A DNA stretch of 64,000 nucleotides from Imbricaverruca yamaguchii (taxonomy: Eukaryota > Arthropoda > Thecostraca > Neoverrucidae). The translations under genes were made by a program, and so were the position numbers. Location: NCBI GenBank assembly GCA_034440575.1, contig JAOTOL010001307.1:434001-498000 (forward strand). The letters are read 5' to 3'. Shown piece by piece: positions 44,601 to 57,100 of this stretch; position 1 is the first letter of the stretch; each line of letters opens with the position of its first letter. Below the pieces are notes generated by a model that searched no databases, was not told the origin of the DNA, and saw nothing but the letters and a program-made list of their open reading frames with translations.

Positions 44601-47600
44601 GAGCGTCAGCGTTTCTCTGGGCTCTGGCCCCCGACAGTTGCGCCGACGCGACACCGGGCAGCGACCAGCGAGGGCGACTGGAGCTCACTCCACACCAACT
44701 GGCGCCTCCGCCTAGAACATGATACGCGCTGATAGCTCTGCGTCCGTCGCGACTACACCAGAACGCATCTGATACATTGATGCTAAAATAATATTTCCAA
44801 CACTTCACTTAAGCTGGGCTAGTTTGCTCTCACCAACTTCAAATCGGCGCTGCGTACGATCAAGATTAACTTTACACGTGTCTTCACGTACCTTCATTGT
44901 TACAAACTTATATTTAGCAACTAATCAACACTGCAAAGTTCGTCGCGCTTCCACCAGTTCGGACACTAAGCCACAGCACCACCACGCCAGCAGCAGGTCG
45001 TTGTGTGACGGCACGTCGAAGGGGATGAGGAGCCTCAAGCGGCAGATTCACGACCAGTGCTCACCTGGCCGGGATCCGGCTGGCTGGGCCCACCATCTCT
45101 GTCCTGCAGACTGAGGCGTGGCGCTACCTTGGGCCGCGGTGGGGGAGACGACGGCGAACGCGAGCCGGCTGGGTGTTGGGGAGGCGGGGAGGCCGGCTGC
45201 GGCGGAGGCGGGGAGGCGGCCGACGTGCCAGGTCCACCGTCTTCGGTCTGGTCGGTGGTGGTCTGCGGGCGAGTGGTGATGACGAGGTGGCCGAGGGTCA
45301 GGACACATGACAGAAGCAGGCGAGTGGCGCCATTCGACAGCCACGCGGCCACACCCAGCCGCCAAGTGCTGACGTGATGACGTGCGACACCCACCACGCT
45401 CAGTGTGAGGCGGAAATGGTCGGTGTGCTCGGATCCATGCCACTGTGAGCGGTGACGCGTGTGCCCCAACCGAAACAAGGAAGCCGTGACACAGCACAAC
45501 GTAACGAATACCGCACAAGCGTCACGTCCATCATCACTCAACACGCAATACGTGGGCGACACACTGAACCGGGCTAGTAGGACTTGTTGGGAATACATGG
45601 CCAGAGGCACGGAAGATAACGTCAATGGTTTCAAAAGCGGTGTAGTGACAATGCCACAGTCGCGGCAGAGTATGGGGAGGAACTCAGCAATGAGGTGGAG
45701 TGGTGACAATGCCACAGTCACGCCAGTGTGCGGGGAAGAACTCAGCAATGAGGTGGAGTGGTGACAATGCCACAGTCACGCCAGTGTGTGTGTGGAAGAG
45801 CTCAGAAATGAGGTGCACGCGTATACCATGTGCGTCAACACGGTAATCCGCTACAAATATCTAACATCAAACTAAGAACTAGAGGAATAATTTTCTTGGA
45901 CTCACAGCCTCAGACCACAGGGATGAGCTATCAGCGTGTTCAACCATCACTGAAAACATCCGTAGGCTTTCTCGTGGAAGGTGTACGGCACAATTAGCAG
46001 AACACGCAAATGAAGAAAATCCCATTCTCAATCCTGGGGAACCGATGTCCTATGCTAACGAGCAGATACAGGCTACGACATGCTGAAGGATTCTACACAA
46101 ATCTGAGGGGCGCACACAAATAAATATGTTTAACTGGGTAAGCTTCATGCAGGGTACATAAAGCAGAATGCCAGCCAGATCAGCGGTGGCAACACTCCGT
46201 ACCGTCCAGTGACGCAGCAACACGCCCGTAGCTTCATTATCAGCAGACTGTGTCCGGAAACTAGGCAGGCTCCGCTTCAGGGTGGACGGTTCAGTACCCC
46301 AGCCCCTCCCCCCTCGGATCCCCACTACCACCGCCAACAAACGAAGCACGCGAAGTATCCTGTGTTTACCGAGCACGCCGAGACGCAACTGTCATTTTGT
46401 ATTGGAATACAAAACGCGATAAAATTCATGGTTTCATGGCACATACCGGGAATGGAGCAACGCACTGGTGCTCACGAGATACAAGCAAACCAACCGCCAG
46501 CCGACAAGACGCCCAGCAAACCAACCACCAGCCGGTAACACTAACAGTAAACCAACCGCCGCCCAACAACACGACCAGCAAACCAACCACCAGCCGACAA
46601 CACGAGCAGCACACCAACCACCAGCCGACAACACGACCAGCAAGCCAACCACCAGTGGACAGCATGACCAGCAAGCCAGCCGCCAGCCTACAATACCAGA
46701 TGTCAACACGCCACAGTGAACTGGAACTGACCGCTACGGAGATCGAATATAACTACCGCAACAATGACATTGGCCCGGACCGCTCGGTATCTGCTCAACA
46801 TGAACCTATCAACTAGACTGTGCCGCCCAACACCGTCGAGTATGGTATGGGCATAAAGTGTGGGCTCCCTGCATGTACGCGCATTATCAGAGACGAGGGC
46901 AGGGTATGCCGTGTGAGCCAGCAACGCATGTGAGCTTGGTATGGGAACGCCCCAAGCGTCGCCCGCCTATCACATGGTATGGGTATGGGGCACCCCAGGC
47001 GTCCGCCAATTATCACGTGGGGTGGGTATGAGGACACCCCAATAGTCGGCAGCTTATCATGAATGGCTCATTCGTCGCCTGAAAGCAAGACATAGTGCTC
47101 ATCAGAACTGGCAAGTGTCTCCAGATAGCTTGCGCTGATGGCAGTATCTCGAGAGAGCTTACGCTGATGGCAATGTGCAGTGTTCGCAGAAGACATTGCT
47201 TATTTGGATGAGGTGGATATATTGCTCAGGAAAACACAACAAGTGGAAGTTGTGAACGCCTCTTTGTACGTCAGACAAGATGTAAAGCCAGACAAGACAA
47301 GATGAGCTCACAGCCTTGCTACCAGCATACCACCACCGAAACGACAGGAAAAAACCGACAGGGAGAGGACGAAATGCTAGAACACGGACAGGGAAAAGAG
47401 CAGCGGAGACAATGAAATGTAAATGCGGGATATCGATTGAAAGCCAGCAAGATCAGAGAGAGGGAAAGAGATGCAAAGATGGCAACAGAGGACAGGGAAA
47501 GCTAGAAGAGACGGAAGGGAAGATAAACGACAGAGGGGAGGAATAATGAACGGGAGGAAGAATGGACGTACGTGAGAGAAACGGCACCGCGCGCGATAAC

Positions 47601-47774
47601 GGTGAGGGGCCGATTCCTCACCGTGTCCGACGACGGTGAAAGCGTGTGCTTGCTCATGACGATGGTCGTCTTCTTGGGCGGGTGTCGGCTGGCGCCGGGC
47701 GATGAGGGCAGCACCGTGTTGGGCGGCAGAGGAGCGTGGGAGAGCAGCTCGGCGGCCCGCACCACCTCCATCAC
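41673..47774 (-). CDS. scrib: Scribble C-terminal tail exons (incomplete)
   Basis: 47622-47774 begins [20 protein letters not shown] and includes [14 protein letters not shown]. 45065-45262 is proline-rich ([16 protein letters not shown]). 44319 to about 44616 has an ERQEQ run, then [15 protein letters not shown]. The exon ending at 42530 has [17 protein letters not shown] and KSLEQ. 41673-41831 begins [15 protein letters not shown]. The last two join in phase and match vertebrate Scribble across the junction. The start of the 44319 exon rests only on phase, and the exon ending at 42530 has no acceptor of the phase required by the preceding exon. At least one exon between them is unseen. Confidence 0.75.
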
Positions 47775-48037
47775 CTGAGCACAAGGTGAGATGTACGGCC
47801 GACCGCCAGACTGCGCCACGTGGCGGACCACAGCAGCGTGGCGATCATGCGCGGCCACGTCACACATCGTGAACCGCCACAGCACCTGGGCCGTGGCATT
47901 CGGCGTCCGTCCCACGGTCCGACGGCTCCACACTCGTGGAGGGCATCTGGGCTCCTGGGCGGTGGCATTCGGCACCCGTCCCAGGGACCGAGAGCACCAA
48001 CATTCGTTAGCTCTCTGTCTCTGTCTCTGTACCTGTA

Positions 48038-48117
<80 letters not shown>

Positions 48118-51100
48118 CGTCCCTGTCCCTGTCCCTGTCCTTGTCCTTGTCCCTGTCCCTGTCCTTGTCCCAGTCTCTGATATATAAATATACACATATA
48201 TATATATATATATATATACATACAAACATGTACGCTACTATTCTACATACGTTGGGAAAATATAGATGAGGAAAGTGTACGACAGTACGTGCAAGTATCC
48301 GGTGGTGTTTATACATATTTGTTCAACATCCAAGCCCAGGTGCTGGAGAAAGGTCTCTTTCCAGCATGAAAAATGGAAACTATCAATCATAAATGTAACT
48401 TTTATGATACATACATGATCCTGACAATGTATGTCTTTTTACTGCTATTAGTCCGTTCTGTGGCTTCACGACAAAGTGGCAAAAATTGCGAAGTGGAATG
48501 AGCTTCATCCGGCTTGAAATAAGCTTCAACCTGTCGGTTCAAAGTGGTCAAACTACCACGAAACAAAAAGCTAAAATTATCACTAGAAATGGTTTTGCAT
48601 GCCACATGCAAAACCATGCCACATGCAAAACCATTGTACACAAACCGAGCTATTTGTCCGCCTCTCGGCCACATCCTTACTTCCTCGGCGGCCCTTCTGC
48701 GTTCGTTTTCGCTGGAGGGCGTGACGGGCCGATGCTCAGTACCGGGCGTCACCGGGCGGCGGTCACTGCCGGGCGTCACCGGGCGGCGGTCACTGCCGGG
48801 CGTCACCGGGCGGCGGTCACTGCCGGGCGTCACCGGGCGGCGGTCACTGCCGGGCGTCACCGGGCGGCGGTCACTGCCTGGCGTCACCGGCCGGCTGGTG
48901 GGCGTGACAGGCCGGCTGGTGGGCGTGACAGGTCGGCTGGTGGGCGTCACCGTCCGCGACGCCTCGGCCAGGTCGACACTGGCGGCGGACCTGGGGCGTT
49001 GCGAGCCGCCACCGCCGCCGCCGTCGGTCGGTCGCCGCTCCAGTCGGCTCGGGTCGAAGCCGTGACAGGCGGTGATGACCAGCCGGCCGGTCGACCGCCG
49101 CAGCACGTCCACGGCGTCCTGCCGGTCCCGGTCACAGAGGTCAGACGGGGTCAGATGTCGGGCGGGGTCAGAGGTCAAATATATGTGTTGAGCAATGATC
49201 AGGTCACACAGGTGACACAGCCGAACACGGCATACAGAAACACCGAAGCAGATGCAGGTGACGAAAAATGGCCAAAAGTGTCACATACAAGTGGAGGGGG
49301 GGGGGGGAAGGGTACCACCAGCCAACTCATACATACACATGAGAGGCACCATCTACCACCTCCAACACACACATGCAAAATCACCGCCGACTGGCAGCTG
49401 CACGACCCGAGACGCGCGGCGATCACCAACTGACCCAGCCAGACCCCGGCCGACCGCGACCTCAGACACCGCCGACCCACCCCAGCCGCCAGCCGCCAGC
49501 CACGACCTGGCGAGTTAGCTTCCCCCTGAGCGCGACCGCACCGACCTGGTGACGCGCCCCGAGCAGGGTGACGCCGTTGACCTCGACCAGCCGGTCGCCG
49601 GCCCGCAGTCGGCCGTCTCGCCGCACGGCGCCCTCGCTGTGCACCTTGCTGACGAACACGCCCTCGTCCTGCTTGTCGAGCGGGTTGCCCGCCAGCCCGG
49701 CCACGCCGCCCTTGATGTTCATGCCGAGCTTCTCGCCGGGCAGCCGCTCCAGCGTCAGCTCCTGGCGACCGCGGTTCCGCGGCGGTGTCCCGTCAGTCGG
49801 CCGTGTGGACAGATCGGGGCGCGCCGAATGCCCCAGCCAGCCACGCATCGCCCCGGGCGGTACGGTGCGAGCGCGTTCGTACAGGCACGGCGGGGCGGAG
49901 GAGTCAGCGGCTGGGTAGAGAGCGCCTCAGAAATTCGTAGTGAATGGTGGTGGTGGTGGATTGGAGTTTAAGGGCGCGTCGACATCACGGGTCATTTTGC
50001 GCCCATTTCGTAGTGAGTGGGAATCAGGGTTAATAGGCAGAGGACCATAAACAGCCAGGAAGAGCGACAGGGAGTATAGCTCGGAAGGTCGCCACTGGCA
50101 TTTACCAAGCGCAATCTGAGAACGAGTGGGGTGCGTGGCGCTACCACAGGAAAACAGTACCTGTATGTCGGGAAACTGGGACAACTCTGATATTGTGCAA
50201 CGATGTGGGGGTGGGGGGTCAAAGGGGAAAACGCACCCATAAGGAGCCGATCCAGCCTGAAGGTTCACGCAAATAATGAGCGTGGTGCCACGGCCTGCAC
50301 TCACCCTTCATCTCTCTATACATGTCGATCTACAGAGGGCGGCGGGGATGACGCACTATCAACCTTCCAACCGTCGGGCAGCGGGAATGGGGATGGGGTA
50401 TGACGTCACGACTGACCTCCCAGCCGTCCGGCAGCGGGTCGTGTCGGACACTGTACAGCGGTAGGGGTGGCACGACGTCACGACTGACCTCCCAGCCGTC
50501 GGGCAGCGGGTCGTGTCGGACGCGCAGTGTGACGCGGTCGGCGGGTCGCACCAAGGCGTCCACCACCTGCTGGTGGGTGGCGGCCGCCAGCTCGACGCCG
50601 TTGACGGCCAGCAGACGGTCGCCCAGCCGCAGTCGGCCCGTGGCCGCCGCCTGGCCGCCGCTGATGATCTGCAGGTGCAGGGGAACACAGTCAGGCACAG
50701 CTGCGGCTGTCGGCCGACTTCTGGCACAGTCGTGCCTTACAGTACCCTGGTCACCCCGTCCTGTCTAATTTCGTATCGTTAGTTAGTTATTTGGGTTTTC
50801 GGGCGCATCAACTGCAGTGGTTATACAGCGCCCAGTCTAATTTCGTATCGAGCTGTCCCGTAAGAACTATATATTCGGCCTCCGTTGTCAGAGAACGGAA
50901 ATGTAGCGTGGAAGCTTTTCAAAATAAACGTAAGTTAATGTTCAACCGATTTGTTGGCACTTTGCAACGAAAGTCCTAACAATTATCCATAAAACTAAAG
51001 CACCAAATACCAAATACGTATTTCTTCGTGAAATGGATAATTCATTACCGTCATCACATCTATCTCATTTCCCGTTTAATATCTTATTCATCTCGCCTCA

Positions 51101-54100
51101 CTTTTTCACCATGCTACCATATACATGCTTCTCATCAGAAAACCCAAAAGTATGCCCTTCAAAATCAAAACCAAAATAAAAATAACCCCAATAGGAACCA
51201 AAAACACGCAGGATGAAATTCAAAAGAAAAACATTTTCATCGCCCAAAATTCTCAGCGCGCTCCGTCCCGCTGCTTTTTTGCGTCGGACCACTGACCTTA
51301 AGAGAATATTGGCTACGCCACTGTCATGATGCAAAAGTACCTGATTGGAAAACTGTCCCTGCCGACGATACAACACGTCACATCACGTCACGACACGACA
51401 CGACACGACACTACGCCCCACCATACGTGGGGCGTAGTGTCGTTTCGTGCACCTCAGGCCTCAGCAATTCGGGTTCGAAATGACGCATCGAAATAAGGTG
51501 AGCATAGCGTGCACTGATCGGCGAACGACCTTTCCCGACACCCGACTGGCTGTCCACCACGCAGTTGGCTGTGCAGTTGCGTACCTTTGATATGAAGGTG
51601 CCCGGCTCGTCCTGGCCAAACGGCAGGCAGCTGTGGTCTGAGCCGCCGATGATACTGAGGCCCAGCGGACCGCCAGTCTTGCTGAGCTCCACCTCCTGTC
51701 GAAAGGACGATGATTCGGCTGGTTGTTTGAACTTTAGGGCATGCTGCCTGCAATGGTTATACAGTGTCCAGCAAATATTGTCATCCCAAGGAAGAAATGC
51801 GTATGACTCCGGTTGGGTCAGTACAATTTTGGTATCTGTGTCTGATCGGTTCAGATCAATATGGGTGATAATCACAGCATGTCTCATGTGAATTGCACCT
51901 TGATGCACTACAACTGGGTATAGAGGCATAAGCTGCAATGAATGCACAAGGGTCTTGCGCTTTTCTTCCTTGGGACGGCATAATGGGCCGCATCCCTGTA
52001 CATCCACCACAGGACCACACTTTACACCACACACCGCACCACACCACACACCACAATTACCACACTTCACGCTACACCACATATCGCACCACAACAACCA
52101 CACATCACACAACACCACAACAACCACACTGCAAACCACGCCACGCAGCGGGCTCGAGCAGCGAGAACTAGAGCACTAATGTGCTGACGAGCGGAGAAAC
52201 GCAGTGTCCACGTGTATTCGCACCACAACGCAATCGAGAACTGCTGAACCATCGCCGTGACTGAACACTGGTAGACACACCAAACAAACACTCCCAGTGG
52301 ATCAAGAGAACCGAACCGGCCAGCGCAGCAGCCCCGGCCGGAGCCAGAAACGACGTGGAGTCCTCATCGCGGGTCGAGTTCACCACACCCACCCCGTGCC
52401 CGTCACACGCTGAACGACGCCTTCTGCGATGAGGGTCTTCGACACGTCTCTGATCCCCACTGAACCGTACCTGGTCTGTTCTGTTCTGGTCTGTTCCTCG
52501 CCACCGTTCATCGGCGGACACCGCCGAGCTGGTGCAATCTAGATACGGACTTCGGATTTCAGTCTGTGCCAACGTTAAGCCCACTGTGCGCGCATCTACC
52601 AATGCCCTTCTTCGATGATAGCAATGCCCTTTTCGATGTGATTGCCGTGCATCTCCTCACACATATGGCGGATTTATTGGCGGTGTCCTCACGAATAGCT
52701 GCCTTCCTCCGCCACAGGGTGTCGCTTCGCCAAATTGTAGCGGCACCGCTACGCCCCCGACCTTGTAGAGATCGTGCGGCTCACTACGCAGCGCATGCGT
52801 GTCGTACCGACTGGCCCTGTGTCCGGCCGAGAGTGTGGGGGAGGGGCTGGCCGTGTGTCCCCAACAGGACACACCACTGCACAAGCGCCACTACTACCGA
52901 CCAGTGATGGCACACACCGTGCACCTTCTGGAGGACATCTCTGTGTGAAACGGACGACCAGAAGTCCCGCTGCAGTCACTTCAACATGGATACAACATCG
53001 GCAGCCGGTGACCCAGCTAAAGCTGTTCCCCAGGCCAGCTGACGAGTCATTAGCCAACTGCGGCTGCTATTGGCCCACAGACAGACCCGCTATTCACGCC
53101 TCACTGCTGAACACAGCACGCTCCACACCCCCAATCGCTGTCACGTGCTGTCAATTGTTCGATGTAGTGACATACGACAAAGACGTGTGCACGAGCAACC
53201 CCCTCCATCTCTTCCCATCCAGTATCTACAGCACGACCAGTCAACTAGCCAACCAACAGTGTCAACAGATACTGTTGACCCTCGGCACGATTTATGGAAA
53301 CGAGGTACAATGTTTGGAAGGCTTCGGAGCATTTGAAGTGATGTAATTAGCAGTCATAATTGTTTTCTGCATGCCTCCAGGCCGAAGGTGGCTCATTCCA
53401 CTCCAATGATCCACCAAGAAAGCATACGGCCAAATGTTCTTGGTCAAGCACGGAATCAACAGTTTCAATACGCATTGAACATAAATAGCTAGCCAACCAG
53501 CCGACGAATTAATTACCTCGACGAGCTATATCACGTATGCTACTCCTGTTCCCCCAAAGGAAGCAACGAGCCATCACATTTTGATCGATAATCGTCCGCA
53601 AAAATGTGAAACCGGTGATGATACTGGAACACATTCCTCCATCAGTACCACCGACCCGGTCCGTCTACAGCTGACACCACCGGCACCACAGAGCTCGCCC
53701 CTCCAGTCGTCTACCTGCGGCCCCACTGACATCCCCCTCCACCACTAGCATCTCAGTGCGTGCGCGTCAGCGACCGGCGTCACACGTTCTGCGCGCCTCA
53801 CCTCAGTGACGGGCGGCGAGCGCGCCAGTTTGTTCTCGGTGCGACGCGTCACGGTCGTCTCGGTGAAGGTGCTCTTGGTGACGCTCTCCGTCCAGACGCC
53901 CGGCTGGCGCGGCGCCGCCGCCGGGAACTCGGGCACCGAAATGGGCGCATGCACCTGCTGCCAGTCCACCAGCACACTGGGGTGGCCGGCGGCGCCGCTG
54001 GCCGCGGCCGCCGGCTGCGTGAAGTGCGCCGGAATCAGCGCCGGGAACTGGTCGGCCGACACCGGCAGCTGCGGCGCCTGGAACCGATCGTCCGGCACGA

Positions 54101-57100
54101 TGGCCAGCTCGGTTGGCCGCGCCGGCTTAGCGCCGTCGGCGCCGACGGCACCCGCCGGTCGTGCTTCACCGTCTGACGGCACCGCCGGCTGTCGCTCCGC
54201 CGGCTGTCGCTCCACCGGCTGTCGCTCCACCGGCTGTCGCTCCACCGGCTGTCGCTCCACCGGCTGTCGCTCCACCGGCTGTCGCTCCACTGTGGATTGT
54301 CGTTCAGCCACAGGCTGTCGCTCCACCACCGCCGGCTGTCGCTCCACCACCGCCGGCTGTCGCTCAGCCGCGGGTTGCCGCTCCGCAGCGCTCGGTGGGT
54401 CCGCGGCCCGCGGCGCGGCGGCAAAGTCGGGCCGCCGGTAGCCGCCGTACGACGGCCGGTTGGCCATGTAGCTGCCCGCGCTGTAGGCGGAGCTGGCTGG
54501 GCCGACGGCGGCGGCGCGGCCGCGGTAGGCGGGCCGGCCAGCCGGCGAGGCCGCCTCCGAGGCGGGCACCAGCCGCTCGCGCCGCACGATCAGCCGCACG
54601 AACCGCTCGAGCCCGGTCAGCAGCGACACCACCTGGTCGTGCCGCGCGTCCTCCACGTCCACGCCGTTTATCTGCCGGCGGCCGGCCAGTCAGCGCACAC
54701 CCCGTATCGCGGCACCTCTCGCCGCCCCACCCGTATCGCAGCTGTACGCCATCGTGCAAAGTGCAAACATCACTGCCGAACGTATGCGGCCGATACCCGA
54801 TCAGCCTAGTGGGAGTCGAAAACATCAGTCAATGCGCACGGTGCAATGCACAGTGCCGTGGACGCGGCGCCGCCAACCCAAAGCGTTGCGGTGCACATGG
54901 CTACTGCCTCAGTGCAGCATCAGTATCATTGGACTCTGCCGCGTGACTGCTAACCAGCGGACAACGCACCCAATGACGTGGTGCAATGGTGGCAGCCGAC
55001 GCTCAGCAGCGCCACTGGTCAAAACACCCAAACTGCATAACTACAGCAGCGAGCCACCACTCCCAATGAGTCGCTTGCGCCACTGGTTAAAACACCCAAA
55101 CCGCATAACTACAGCAGCGAGCCACCGCTCCCGATGAGTCGTCTTTGATCAATTGTTCATCGTTCGGCAGTGCAAATAATGGCTATGGTTAAAATAAAGG
55201 TCTTTCACCCGGTGTGGGATGTCGAAACGAGTACAGTGGGGTGTGGAAATTTGTCATGGAAGCAATGTCCTTTGAAGTATCTGCCAAGTCTTTCCAACTC
55301 GATTTCGAGCCAACAGTGTGATTGTACCTGTGCCCTTATTGATCGCATTGTGACACCTGATATAGGGATGCACATAAAAACGATAACAATAACAGAGCCT
55401 GTACTATAACCAGTGTTGCCTAGTAAACCACATTTGCACTTGCCTAGAATTGCGTTGCAAAATGTTCGTGAATCACGATCCCTCATGGCGAGAATAAGCA
55501 CGTTGCTTGTAAAATAGAGAGATGGTCAGGGTGATACAATCGTAGAGTGTAGGACTCTTAATCGAAAGATCGTGGGTTAGAATCCCAACCCGCGGCGAGA
55601 TTACCGAGTCTACTCGCAACCAGTCGGCGTGTGACGTTGGCGACGCTAAATGACCCATCAGTCGAATGCATGGCAAACAAACAAACAAAAAACAACGCTC
55701 TTCTTGTAAATGAGACTCTGTTAGAGATGAGGCATGCAGCCTCCAGCCACATCACGAGAATGGCTTTGATACTTATTTGGAAAGGATGTCTAGTTAGTGC
55801 TCAGAGTGGTATATCCCACCCTATGACATGAAGAAGTTATTACTGTCGTTCGGATATGGCAGATCGACTACTCACGGCAACAATACTCGCCGAGACACAC
55901 CGCACACCTTAAGCGAAACCCTGAGGGTGGCGACGCGCCACTATCGGTGCTGCGTGATAGTTGTTCGACACTCAGGCCACGACGCGCCGACTATGCGGCT
56001 ACTCTGCATCCACATCACAACGCTGGATGAGCGGCACACCGTCGCAGCATGGCCGCGTGCCGGCCGGTGGCGATCGCCGGCTGGGCGTGGCCGACACTCA
56101 CCGAGACGACCTTGTCTCCCAGCTGCACCTTGCCGTCACGCTCACAGGCGCCGCCCTCCCCCTCCCCTCCATGATCGCCGGCTGGGCGTGGCCGACACTC
56201 ACCGAGACGACCTTGTCTCCCAGCTGCACCTTGCCGTCACGCTCACAGGCGCCGCCCTCCCCTCCCCTCCATGATCGCCGGCTGGGCGTGGCCGACACTC
56301 ACCGAGACGACCTTGTCTCCCAGCTGCACCTTGCCGTCACGCTCACAGGTGCCGCCCTCCCCCTTCCCTCCATGATCGCCGGCTGGGTGTGGCCGACACT
56401 CACCGAGACGACCTTGTCTCCCAGCTGCACCTTGCCGTCACGCTCACAGGTGCCGCCCTCCCCTCCCCTCCATGATCGCCGGCTGGGCGTGGCCGACACT
56501 CACCGAGACGACCTTGTCTCCCAGCTGCACCTTGCCGTCACGCTCACAGGTGCCGCCCTCCCCTCCCCTCCATGATCGCCGGCTGGGCGTGGCCGACACT
56601 CACCGAGACGACCTTGTCTCCCAGCTGCACCTTGCCGTCACGCTCACAGGTGCCGCCCTCCCCCTTCCCCTCCGTGATCGCCGGCTGGGTGTGGCCGACA
56701 CTCACCGAGACGACCTTGTCTCCCAGCTGCACCTTGCCGTCACGCTCACAGGTGCCGCCCTCCCTCCCTCCATGATCGCCGGCTGGGCGTGGCCGACACT
56801 CACCGAGACGACCTTGTCTCCCAGCTGCACCTTGCCATCACGCTCACAGGCGCCGCCCTCCGTGATCCGAGACACGTGCACCGCCTGGGGGCACATGCTG
56901 TGTGACCGGTGGTGCACACAGGAGTTATAACGGCCGCCACACAACACATATTAACCGCACGCTATATAGTAAGCGTCACAGACTTCATATTAAACATAGG
57001 TCATAGTAAGCGTCAGACTTCATATTAATCACAGGCCATAGTAAGCGTCACACACTACAGGCCATAGCCGCCGCATCGCGTGCTCCCGTTCATAGAACCG

